DNA from: Gemmatimonadetes bacterium SCN 70-22
Lineage (GTDB): Bacteria > Gemmatimonadota > Gemmatimonadetes > Gemmatimonadales > Gemmatimonadaceae
Assembly: GCA_001724275.1 (NCBI GenBank)
Contig: MEDZ01000002.1
Location: 248,001-312,000 of the forward strand
Length of the DNA stretch: 64,000 nt
Direction: 5' to 3'
Part shown: one piece after another, positions 10,969 through 18,245 of the stretch
How the letters are laid out: every line of letters starts with the position of its first letter
Numbering within the stretch: the first letter of the stretch is position 1
Notes under the pieces: model-generated
The model's input: only the letters and a program-made list of their open reading frames with translations
What the model was told of the DNA's origin: nothing
The model's database searches: none
Program-made: the position numbers and the translations under genes

Positions 10969-11325
10969 ATGTCCACGCCCAGCGACTCGTTCACGCTCTA
11001 CGACCTGCGCATCGAGGTCATCGCCACCGATCGCCCCATGGTCTGCAACCACAAGGCCGGCGACTGGTTCGAGCTCTCGGGCGAGAACCTGCGCTTCCCT
11101 GATGGACAGACATTTCCGCTCTATTCGCTGGCGGGGATCCTCCCCCTCCTCCCCGCCAAGCAGCGCGAGACGCATCCGGCGGACTGGATGACAACCGACA
11201 CCGACGTCGCCTGCGTCGACCCCAACTGCGGCGCACGTTTCCGCATCACGCGCACCGGCCGCCGCACCTTCCGCCACGGCGACGTCACCGTCGTCCCGAT
11301 GCCGATCGGGGAGGGCCAGCCGTGA
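10969..11325 (+). CDS. TIGR04076-like small protein
   Basis: A soluble protein of 118 residues. The opening LYDLRIEVIATDRPMVCNHKAGDWF and the FPDGQTFPLYSLAGILPLLPAKQRE centre match my memory of the TIGR04076 family, whose function is unknown. Two cysteines in CVDPNCGARF might bind metal. It starts at ATG 10969, 64 bp from the divergent antiporter start. Its stop overlaps the next gene's GTG start by GTGA (11322-11325), so it is coupled to the aldo/keto reductase; that coupling is the best hint to a shared pathway. Confidence 0.78.
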   Translation: MSTPSDSFTLYDLRIEVIATDRPMVCNHKAGDWFELSGENLRFPDGQTFPLYSLAGILPLLPAKQRETHPADWMTTDTDVACVDPNCGARFRITRTGRRTFRHGDVTVVPMPIGEGQP

Positions 11326-12383
11326 GCGACCAGCCATCCGCCACCCACGTCGACCTGGCGCCCGGCTACCGCATCTCGCGCCTCATCAAGGGAGGTTGGC
11401 AGCTGGCGGGGGGACACGGGCGCGTCGAGCACGAGCGCGCCATCGCCGACATGACCGCCTTTGCCGAGGCGGGGATCACGACCTTCGACTGCGCCGACAT
11501 CTACAGCGGCGTGGAGGAGCTCATCGGCGAGTTCCTGCGCCGCTGGCGCCCCGCGCACGCGCACCCCGCCGGGCACGTGCGCGTGCACACCAAGTTCGTC
11601 CCCGACCTGGACGCCCTCGGATCGCTCACCGCGCACGACATCCGGCGCATCATCGACCGTTCGCGCGAGCGCCTGGGACTCCGCGCCCTCGACCTGGTGC
11701 AGTTCCACTGGTGGGACTACGACATCCACGGCCTCAAGGACACGGCACACTACCTCGACGCACTGCGGCAGGAGGGACGCATCCGCCAGCTCGGGGTCAC
11801 CAACTTCGACACGGCGCGCCTCGCCACCCTCCTCGACGCCGGGATCCCGATCATCGCGCACCAACTGCAGTACTCGCTCCTCGACCGCCGGGCCGCCGGG
11901 ACGATGGCGTCGCTGTGCATGGATCGGGGAGTCGGGATCCTGGCCTACGGATCGCTGGCCGGCGGCTTCTTCTCCGAGCGCTGGCTCGGCGTCCCCGAAC
12001 CGACGACGCCGCTGGAGAATCGCTCCCTCGTGAAGTACAAGCCCATCATCGACGAATTCGGCGGATGGGCGCTCTTCCAGGAGCTGCTCCGCGTGCTGCA
12101 GCGCATCGCGGGGCGGCACGACGTGCGCATCGGGACCGTGGCCATCCGGTGGGTCCTCGACCAGCCGGGGGTGGCGGCCGCCATCGTCGGCGCGCGCGAT
12201 GCCGGACACCTCCCGCACACCCTCGCGGCGCTCCACTTGCACCTCACGGAGGAAGACCACGCCGAGCTCGCCGCGGTCGTGGCCCGTGCCACGGGCCCCT
12301 CGGGCGAGGTCTACGCGCTGGAGCGGGACCGTCACGGAACCCATGGTCGCATCATGCGCTACAACCTCAACGCGATGCGCTGA
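11322..12383 (+). CDS. aldo/keto reductase
   Basis: NADPH-dependent oxidoreductase of the AKR TIM-barrel fold, 353 residues. The catalytic tetrad is visible: Asp and Tyr in TFDCADIY, Lys in VHTKFV, and His in QFHWWDYD. The cofactor-binding C-terminal part includes the IVGARDAGHL segment. It starts at GTG 11322 inside the previous gene's stop (GTGA). The long C-terminal segment (TGPSGEVYALERDRHG) and the two-gene pairing may help place it in a subfamily; the substrate is unknown. Confidence 0.9.
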   Translation: MSDQPSATHVDLAPGYRISRLIKGGWQLAGGHGRVEHERAIADMTAFAEAGITTFDCADIYSGVEELIGEFLRRWRPAHAHPAGHVRVHTKFVPDLDALGSLTAHDIRRIIDRSRERLGLRALDLVQFHWWDYDIHGLKDTAHYLDALRQEGRIRQLGVTNFDTARLATLLDAGIPIIAHQLQYSLLDRRAAGTMASLCMDRGVGILAYGSLAGGFFSERWLGVPEPTTPLENRSLVKYKPIIDEFGGWALFQELLRVLQRIAGRHDVRIGTVAIRWVLDQPGVAAAIVGARDAGHLPHTLAALHLHLTEEDHAELAAVVARATGPSGEVYALERDRHGTHGRIMRYNLNAMR

Positions 12384-12465
12384 CCCCGGTGCCCCCAGGC
12401 GTCGCGCCGACCAGGGCCACGGCGCGCTGGTGTCGCATCTCCCCTTTCCTCCCTAGTTTGGTGAC

Positions 12466-12945
12466 ATGACCCGGCGCTGGTTCCGCTTCGCCCTTGCCCC
12501 CCTGCTGTGGGGGTGCTCGCAGGACCCGACGATTCCCAAGGTGGAGGAGGAACCGATCACCCTCTCGCTGGCCTTCAGCTCCGCCACCTTCCGCCAAGGC
12601 AAGGCCGACACCATCGGCGTCACGGCGCAGAGCGTCCTCGACTACGACGCCACGCTCCAGTTCGCGACCGACTGCCAGATCCTCGTCACCATCCGCAGCG
12701 CCAGCGGGAGCGCCGTCGTCCCGCCTAACGGGCAGGCCAGTTGCCTTCCCATCACCTCGAAGCTCGTGATCCCTGCCGGCGGGAGCGTGACGCAGCGGTT
12801 CGTCTGGACCGGCACCGACAACTTCACTCCACCCGGCTCCAGCGCCGTGCTCCCCCCGGGGACCTACTACGTCTCCGCCGCCATCAAGGCCCTCAACTAC
12901 TCCACCGTCGCCCCGGCGGTGAAAGTCGAACTCGTCGCCCCATGA
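12466..12945 (+). CDS. lipoprotein with a BsuPI-like beta domain
   Basis: A secreted lipoprotein of 159 residues. The signal peptide ends in a lipobox, LLWGCS, so Cys16 would be lipidated. The mature part is predicted to be all-beta. The pattern LQFATDCQILVTI ... LVIPAGGSVTQRFVWTG ... LPPGTYYVSAAI resembles the BsuPI (intracellular proteinase inhibitor) sandwich common in envelope lipoproteins; that is a pattern-level inference. The stop overlaps the dipeptidase start by ATGA (12942-12945), suggesting the two act together at the envelope. Confidence 0.8.
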   Translation: MTRRWFRFALAPLLWGCSQDPTIPKVEEEPITLSLAFSSATFRQGKADTIGVTAQSVLDYDATLQFATDCQILVTIRSASGSAVVPPNGQASCLPITSKLVIPAGGSVTQRFVWTGTDNFTPPGSSAVLPPGTYYVSAAIKALNYSTVAPAVKVELVAP

Positions 12946-14240
12946 CCCAGGCCATGATCCGTCGCACCGTCCTCCTCGCCGCGGCCGCCGCGGTCGGCAC
13001 CTTGTCCTCGAGCGCCGCTGCGCAGCAGGGCGACGCGGCCCACCTCGCCAAGGTTCGGCGGGTCCTGCGCACCACCCCGCTCGTCGACGGGCACAACGAC
13101 CTCCCGTGGTACGTGCGCGAGGAGGTCCCCCAGGCCCCCCGGGACGTCGACGCCTACGACCTTCGGAAGCCGACCTCGGGGAACACCGACATCGCCCGCC
13201 TCCGGAAGGGGATGGTCGGCGGGCAGTTCTGGTCGGTGTACATCCCGGGTGAGGCGAAGGACTCCGGCTACGCGCGGCTGCAGCTGGAGCAGATCGACAT
13301 CGCCCGACGCATCATCGCGAAGTACCCCGAGGCCTTTGCCCCCGCCTACACCGCCGCCGACGTGCGCCGGGCCAAGGCCGCCGGGAAGGTCGGGTCGCTC
13401 CTGGGGATGGAAGGGGGGCATGCGATCGAGAACTCGTTAGGTGCCCTGCGCGCCTATTACGACCTCGGGGCGCGCTACATGACCCTCACCCACAACGTCA
13501 CCCTCGACTGGGCCGACGCCGCCATGGACAGCGCCCGGCACGGCGGACTCACCCGGTTCGGCGAGGAGGTCGTGCGCGAGATGAACCGCCTCGGGATGCT
13601 CGTCGACCTCTCCCACGTCTCGCCGGCCACGATGAGCGATGCCCTCAACGTCTCCGAGGCGCCGGTCATCTTCTCGCACTCGAGCGCCCGCGCCCTCACC
13701 GACGTCCCGCGCAACGTCCCCGACTCCATCCTCCGCCGCCTCCCGAAGAACGGCGGCGTGGTGATGGTCACCTTCGTCCCGGGCTTCATCTCGAACAAGG
13801 TCGTCGCCCACGCGGCCGCGCGCGACGCCGAGCTTGGCCGCCTGCGCTCGCGGTTCGGGAGCGACACCGCCGCCGCACGGAGCGAGCTCGCCAAGTGGGA
13901 CGCCGCCAACCCCGCCCCGCACGCCACCATCGCCGACGTCGCCGACCACATCGAACACGTACGCAAGGTGGCCGGCGTCGACCACGTCGGCCTCGGGAGC
14001 GACTTCGACGGCACCGGCAACAATCTCCCGGACGGGTTGCAGGACGTCTCCACCTATCCCGCCCTCCTCGTCGAGCTTTCCAAGCGCGGCTGGACCGAGG
14101 GCGACCTGCGGAAGGTGGCCGGGGAGAACATCCTCCGCGCCATGTCGACCGCCGAGCAGGTGTCGGCGCGCCTCCGCCGCGAGCGCCCGGCGTCGAACAA
14201 GACCATCGAGGAGCTCGACGGCGTGCGTCCGAAGATGTAG
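12942..14240 (+). CDS. secreted membrane-dipeptidase family (M19) metallopeptidase
   Basis: Zinc dipeptidase of the renal dipeptidase (peptidase M19) family, 432 residues. The ATG at 12942 gives a signal peptide ending in AAA|QQ. Metal-binding motifs are visible: VDGHNDLPW (His and Asp), the bridging Glu in GMEGGHAIE, His in DLSHVS and FSHSSARAL, and the GLGSDFDG motif. It probably cleaves dipeptides, including D-residue products, in the periplasm. It is translationally coupled to the preceding lipoprotein and lies 49 bp before a serine beta-lactamase-like gene, which suggests a cell-wall or peptide-scavenging theme. Confidence 0.92.
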   Translation: MTQAMIRRTVLLAAAAAVGTLSSSAAAQQGDAAHLAKVRRVLRTTPLVDGHNDLPWYVREEVPQAPRDVDAYDLRKPTSGNTDIARLRKGMVGGQFWSVYIPGEAKDSGYARLQLEQIDIARRIIAKYPEAFAPAYTAADVRRAKAAGKVGSLLGMEGGHAIENSLGALRAYYDLGARYMTLTHNVTLDWADAAMDSARHGGLTRFGEEVVREMNRLGMLVDLSHVSPATMSDALNVSEAPVIFSHSSARALTDVPRNVPDSILRRLPKNGGVVMVTFVPGFISNKVVAHAAARDAELGRLRSRFGSDTAAARSELAKWDAANPAPHATIADVADHIEHVRKVAGVDHVGLGSDFDGTGNNLPDGLQDVSTYPALLVELSKRGWTEGDLRKVAGENILRAMSTAEQVSARLRRERPASNKTIEELDGVRPKM

Positions 14241-14289
14241 TCGGCGCCGTTCGTCACGCGCCCTCACGCGCCCTCACGCATCCGCCGTG

Positions 14290-15375
14290 ATGCGTCGCCG
14301 GGTCCACCGCGCCGCGCTCGTCGCCGCCGCTTTCGCGTGCGTCGCGTGCGACCGCCCCGCCTCCACCCACGTCCCGTCACGAGCCGTGATTGCTCCGCTC
14401 TTTGCCCGGTTCGCCCAACCCGGACGTCCGGGGGCCAGCGTCCTCGTGATGCGTCACGACTCGGTGGTGGTGCGGGAGTCCTTCGGATTGGCCGATGTGG
14501 AGGGCGGCGTGGCGGCGACGCCCGCCACCAACTACCGCCTCGCCTCGCTCAGCAAGCAGTTCACCGCCACCGCCATCGCCCTGCTGGTGCGCGACGGCAA
14601 GCTCGCCTTCGACACGCCGGCGCGGGCGTTCCTCCCGGAGCTCCCCGCCTACACCTCGCAGGTCACCATCCGCCACCTCCTCACGCACACCTCGGGGCTG
14701 TGGGACTACGAGGACTTCGTCCCCGATTCGCAGGTGCGGCAGGTGCGCGATGCCGATGCGCTGACGCTGGTGAGCACGCGCGCGGAGCGCCTCTACTTCG
14801 CCCCGGGAAGTGCCTGGCGCTATTCCAACACCGGCTATGCGCTCCTGGCCCTCGTGGTGGAGCGCATCACCGGCCGGCCGTTCGCCGACGTCCTGCGCGA
14901 GCGCATCTTCGTCCCGCTGGAGATGCGCGACACCTACGCGCACGAGGAGGGACGCACCGTCGTGCCCCGGCGCGCGTGGGGATATACGGTGGGGGGCGAC
15001 ACCGTCACCCGGACCGACCAGAGCAACACCTCGGCGGTGCTGGGCGACGGCGGGATCTATTCGTCCATCGACGACCTGGCGCGATGGTACGCGTCGCTCG
15101 ACCGCGCGCCATTGGTGGGTGAGGCGCTGTGGCGCGAGACGACGGCGCCGTTCGTCCTCACCGGCGGTGCGCCCACGGAGTATGGTTTCGGCTGGTTCGT
15201 CGAGCGGTACAAGGGACACCTCCGCCTCCGCCACCACGGCGAGACGCGCGGCTTCACCAACGCCGTCTCGCGCTTCCCCGACAGCGGGCTGACCATCGTC
15301 GTCCTCACCAACCGCACCGGCTCCGAGCCCTGGGCGATCGCCGACACCCTGTCCGATCGCTATCTCCCCCGGTAA
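14290..15375 (+). CDS. class C beta-lactamase-like serine hydrolase (lipoprotein)
   Basis: Penicillin-binding-protein/AmpC-like fold, 361 residues. The N terminus has a lipobox-like FACVACDR, so it is likely a lipoprotein. The active-site motifs are in order: SLSK (Ser-x-x-Lys), YSN in WRYSNTGYAL, and HHGETRG in place of the KTG box. Proteins of this kind include D-aminopeptidases, esterases and peptidases as well as beta-lactamases, so resistance should not be assumed. It follows the M19 peptidase by 49 bp; with the preceding lipoprotein this looks like an envelope peptide-processing group. Confidence 0.88.
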   Translation: MRRRVHRAALVAAAFACVACDRPASTHVPSRAVIAPLFARFAQPGRPGASVLVMRHDSVVVRESFGLADVEGGVAATPATNYRLASLSKQFTATAIALLVRDGKLAFDTPARAFLPELPAYTSQVTIRHLLTHTSGLWDYEDFVPDSQVRQVRDADALTLVSTRAERLYFAPGSAWRYSNTGYALLALVVERITGRPFADVLRERIFVPLEMRDTYAHEEGRTVVPRRAWGYTVGGDTVTRTDQSNTSAVLGDGGIYSSIDDLARWYASLDRAPLVGEALWRETTAPFVLTGGAPTEYGFGWFVERYKGHLRLRHHGETRGFTNAVSRFPDSGLTIVVLTNRTGSEPWAIADTLSDRYLPR

Positions 15376-15534
15376 AAACCGTCACCTGCAACGCGCGGCG
15401 GGTGGCCGGCGGGTGCGCCATGCGGGGCGGCGGGATGGAGACGGGATGGCGGCGGGGATCCGGCGGTCGCGTCGCCGTTTCCTGCCGGGGATGCTCGTCG
15501 TCCAATGAACGTTCGACGCCGCGCGTGTCGGTGC

Positions 15535-15563
15535 TTGACGGCGGCCGTCCAATGTCGCAGGAT
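15535..15563 (+). promoter_or_regulatory. sigma-70-like promoter of candidate sRNA
   Basis: TTGACG (15535-15540) and CAGGAT (15558-15563) are separated by 17 bases. Both match the primary-sigma consensus moderately. They point rightward into a gene-free region that ends in a hairpin with TTTT. Confidence 0.4.
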
Positions 15564-15569
15564 GGACTC

Positions 15570-15676
15570 GCGCAAACGCGACGACTGTCTTACGTTTACG
15601 CAGGCGGAGCAACCGGCCGCCCGATGGGACGCATGCGGCACCAGGATCTCCGGGGATCCTGGTGCCGCGTCGCTTT
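15570..15676 (+). ncRNA. candidate orphan structured RNA
   Basis: A transcript starting about 7 bases after the CAGGAT box would be roughly 105 nt long. It would end in a perfect 14-bp stem (GCGGCACCAGGATC, 15635-15648, paired with 15655-15668, loop TCCGGG) followed by GTCGCTTTT, an intrinsic terminator. The body contains GCAACC and GGGACGCA, which faintly recall the core of c-di-GMP-I (GEMM) riboswitches, but the GAAA tetraloop stem is not clear. No gene follows on this strand, so it would be a free-standing RNA. It could alternatively be a long-range terminator for the beta-lactamase-like gene. Confidence 0.3.
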
Positions 15677-15731
15677 TGGGCATGCCGTCGGCTGCAATCC
15701 GCGCGCGCGGCATCCACCACCCGCGCCAACG

Positions 15732-15768
15732 CACGACGGGGCCCGGGCAGCGCCCGGACCCCGTCGTG
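15732..15768 (-). terminator. hairpin downstream of the PEP-CTERM gene
   Basis: A 17-bp stem (CACGACGGGGCCCGGGC with its complement, one mismatch) has a 3-base loop and starts 24 bp after the PEP-CTERM stop. There is no strong T-run, but it is the most stable hairpin nearby and probably serves as a transcript end for both converging directions. Confidence 0.6.
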
Positions 15769-15791
15769 TCATCAGCCACTCCCCAGTGGCG

Positions 15792-16682
15792 TTAGGCAGC
15801 GTGCTCGTCGCGCGGCACCCGGCGGCGGCGGCGCGCCAGCGCCCCCCCCACCCCCGCCAGCCCGCTCCCCAGCAGGACCAGCGTCGCCGGCTCCGGCGTC
15901 ACCGTCGCCCCGAGCTCGAAGTTGTCGTAGACCGTCAACGCCGGGTCGTGGTCGAAGCCCAGCTTCACGTTGTCGGCAAAGGCCTGGTACGCGTGCGGCC
16001 AGTTGCTCCCCACCCCGACCCCGATCCCGTACACCACCGCGTCGCCTAACGCGTAGCAGTTGGTGCCGTTGGCCCACGTCGCCGGCGCGGCCGTCTTGAG
16101 CGGGATCCCCGGGGTGATGGCCGGCGGGCTGCTGCAGTCATCGATGGTGTAGCCGGCCCCCGACACGTACCGCCAGAACATCTGGTCGGTCGCGTTCTCG
16201 GTGATCCACTGGTTGGTCGGCGCCGGGCTCGCCAGCGTGTACCAGCGCTCCCATACCAGCTCGCTGTACACCGGCGCGCCGATCGTCCCGCTGCGCACGT
16301 ACAGCCGCAGCGCCGGCGACTGCGCCTCCCACGGCGCGTCGCCGGTGGGCGCCATCGCCGTGCGGTACCAGTCGAAACCGACCATCGTGAGCGCCGACAG
16401 CTGTCCCCACCCCTGCGTCGTCGCCGGGTCGCCCGAGAACAGGTTGAACCACCCCCAGTCGGCCAGGTCGCCGCTCACCGACAGTTCGAGCGATCCGTTC
16501 CCGCTCCGCGGGTTCGTCCCGGTGATCTGCGCCGTCCCCGCCGAGCCGCGAACGTCGCTCACCCACGGCCCGTCCGGATACACGATGCGCTGCGCGTTGC
16601 CGGCGCTCGGAAGCGTCAGCAGCATCGCCAGCGTCGCCAGCGTTGCCAGTGCACCTCGGCGGGTGCGTGTCGTCGTCGTCAT
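15792..16682 (-). CDS. PEP-CTERM sorting domain protein
   Basis: An exported protein of 296 residues. ATG 16682 follows a GGGAG ribosome-binding site. The signal peptide ends in GNA|QR. The mature region is beta-rich and unlike any enzyme I recognise. The C terminus is a canonical PEP-CTERM signal: VTPEPATLVLLGSG, a short hydrophobic helix, then an Arg cluster (ARRRRR) with 8 extra residues. Such proteins are cut and anchored by exosortase (EpsH-like) and usually co-occur with exopolysaccharide genes, as they do here. No exosortase gene is in the window. A sigma-54-like promoter lies about 120 bp upstream. Confidence 0.92.
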   Translation of the reverse strand: MTTTTRTRRGALATLATLAMLLTLPSAGNAQRIVYPDGPWVSDVRGSAGTAQITGTNPRSGNGSLELSVSGDLADWGWFNLFSGDPATTQGWGQLSALTMVGFDWYRTAMAPTGDAPWEAQSPALRLYVRSGTIGAPVYSELVWERWYTLASPAPTNQWITENATDQMFWRYVSGAGYTIDDCSSPPAITPGIPLKTAAPATWANGTNCYALGDAVVYGIGVGVGSNWPHAYQAFADNVKLGFDHDPALTVYDNFELGATVTPEPATLVLLGSGLAGVGGALARRRRRVPRDEHAA

Positions 16683-16799
16683 GAGAACTCCCTCTCGCTC
16701 GACGCCCCGCCACGTCGGGCGAGCCACCTCGCCCCAGTCGCGCGTCCGCCACATCGGCGATCACGTGACCATCGTGCGTTGCGTCACATTTGGGCATAC

Positions 16800-16814
16800 G
16801 CAAGCCGTGTGCCT
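16800..16814 (-). promoter_or_regulatory. sigma-54 (-24/-12) promoter-like site of PEP-CTERM gene
   Basis: On the minus strand AGGCAC-N5-TTGC matches the sigma-54 consensus TGGCAC-N5-TTGC with the invariant GG and GC correctly spaced. Transcription would begin near 16788 and leave a leader of about 105 nt before the ATG at 16682. Sigma-54 with PrsK/PrsR control is a known theme of PEP-CTERM systems, which makes this placement more believable than chance. Confidence 0.5.
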
Positions 16815-17075
16815 TGCAGCCGTCCGCTCGGGGCAGCTCCCCCCACGGACGCCGGCACGCCGCGCCCCACGGCGGACACCAGGGCGTCGACAGGCAAGCG
16901 CTTGAACGACTGGAACTTAGCGAGTGGGCGTCATCAGGGCGTCTCGCGCCGCCGGATCGCCTGCGCGTCGCCCGGCATCGCGCGCACTCGGGCGAGGCGA
17001 TGCCCGCCTCCTACAGGGTGGCGGCTTAGAGAATTGAAATGCGACGGCAAGAAATGCCGCGTACGAGCGGACGCG
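16815..17075. other. intergenic: upstream region of PEP-CTERM gene and operon end
   Basis: About 260 bp upstream of the sigma-54-like site. On the minus strand it holds a GTCCG-GGGG...CCCC-CGGAC hairpin next to the promoter and, near the bactofilin stop, an 8-bp stem GGCATCGC/GCGATGCC. If the promoter is sigma-54 dependent, an enhancer-binding site should be in this interval; I cannot identify it. Confidence 0.4.
16974..17004 (-). terminator. possible terminator of the polysaccharide operon
   Basis: GGCATCGC pairs with GCGATGCC around a 15-base loop, about 72 bp beyond the bactofilin-like stop at 17076. There is no T-run. It is the only clear stem before the next promoter. Confidence 0.35.
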
Positions 17076-18245
17076 TCACGCCACCCCCCCTCCGCTACGC
17101 GCGGTCACCGCGCCGAACACCTGCGCGAGCGCCATCAGCACGACGTTCTCCGCCGACACGGACGCCGGCGTCCTCGGTCCGCCGATCCAGCTTCCCCCCC
17201 CGACCGTCACCTCCCGCTCGGCCACCAGCGACCCGCGCACGTGGCACTGCGCCCCCACGACGATGCTGCCGCGCGACACGATCGCGCCGTCCACCAGCAC
17301 GTCGTCCCCCAGCGTGCAGTCGCCGTGCACCTTCACGCTCCCGCCGATGCGCCCCCCGTCGCCCACCGTCAGGTCTCCCATCACCACCAGCGAACCGACC
17401 AGCGCCCCGCCCGGGGGGATGGCGAGATCGCCGGCAATCCGCGTGTAGCCGCGTTCGCGCCTGGCTCCTGGCGGGAGCTTCACCGTCCCCGTCACGATCG
17501 CGGGAATCGTGGGCGGGTCGGAGAGGACATCATCGCCCCCCCCGTCCCACGCCACCACGCGCGACGCGCGCACGCGGCGGAAGGTGACACCGGGCCCCAT
17601 CAACAGCCGCCCCACCGCCGACGCCCGCCCATGGAGTGCGCTCCCACGCCCCACGCGCAGGTCGCCCGCGGCGTGCGCCCAGCGCAGCACCTCCGACCGG
17701 TCGCCTAACGATACATCGCGCTCGCCCAGCACGGCGCGGTACACCGCCCCCGCCCCGCCACGGAACGTGTCGCGCGCCAGGAGCTCGAGGAGGAACGTCT
17801 CCCCCCCGGGCGTCGCCAGCGCCCCGCTGGCAATCACCACCCGCGGAATCGTCCCATCCGCCGCCTCGACGTCGCGCAGCGCCGTCGCATCGCCCGTCAG
17901 CTGCACGAATGGCGTGCCGTCCCCCAGGCTCCCGACCAGCGCCCCCGCCCCGCCCGGCACGCCCCCGGCGCCTGCGGCGCCCACCCCCTCGGGCGCCCGT
18001 CCCTCCTCGCCCTCGCCCGGCGGACGCAGCACCGACGGGGGAAGCCATGCCGACGGGGGCAACTGTCGCGCGAGATAGTCCCGGAACCCGTCCGCGAAGA
18101 TCGTGAGATCCCCGGCGTCGTGCCCGACCGCATCGAGCGGCTCGGCGTCGGTCGGGCGCACCAGCTCGCGGATCGCCGGAACGAGCGGGAGGAGGACCCA
18201 CCCCGCCGTCGCGGCCACCAGGAGCAGGAACGGAAGCACGTTCAT
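17076..18245 (-). CDS. membrane-anchored bactofilin-like (polymer-forming) protein
   Basis: A 389-residue protein. One hydrophobic helix lies near the N terminus (VLPFLLLVAATAGWVLLPLV), followed by a long Pro/Gly/Ala-rich linker. Residues from about 140 onward show repeating short beta-turn units; the last ~110 (GSLVVMGDLTVGDGGRIGGS and following) look like the right-handed beta-helix of bactofilins (DUF583). Bactofilins polymerise without nucleotide and scaffold envelope machinery. This one is the last gene of the wecB-YaiO-GT2 operon, and its start overlaps the glycosyltransferase stop by ATGA. It is inferred to scaffold or localise the polysaccharide synthase. The N-terminal anchor and long linker are unusual for a bactofilin. 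Confidence 0.78.
   Translation of the reverse strand: MNVLPFLLLVAATAGWVLLPLVPAIRELVRPTDAEPLDAVGHDAGDLTIFADGFRDYLARQLPPSAWLPPSVLRPPGEGEEGRAPEGVGAAGAGGVPGGAGALVGSLGDGTPFVQLTGDATALRDVEAADGTIPRVVIASGALATPGGETFLLELLARDTFRGGAGAVYRAVLGERDVSLGDRSEVLRWAHAAGDLRVGRGSALHGRASAVGRLLMGPGVTFRRVRASRVVAWDGGGDDVLSDPPTIPAIVTGTVKLPPGARRERGYTRIAGDLAIPPGGALVGSLVVMGDLTVGDGGRIGGSVKVHGDCTLGDDVLVDGAIVSRGSIVVGAQCHVRGSLVAEREVTVGGGSWIGGPRTPASVSAENVVLMALAQVFGAVTARSGGGVA

Larger units (their letters stand above)
15376..15791. other. 416-bp gene-free region between convergent genes
   Basis: This region separates the beta-lactamase-like gene from the PEP-CTERM gene. It holds a promoter-like pair, a 14-bp perfect stem followed by a T-run (candidate small RNA) and, nearest the PEP-CTERM gene, a 17-bp GC-rich hairpin. 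No credible protein gene is seen on either strand. Confidence 0.6.

Noticed and set aside
14290-15375. A dedicated antibiotic-resistance beta-lactamase
   Set aside because: The SxxK and YxN motifs are general to the fold, the KTG box is replaced by HHG, and the neighbours are peptidases. No resistance context or mobile element is present.
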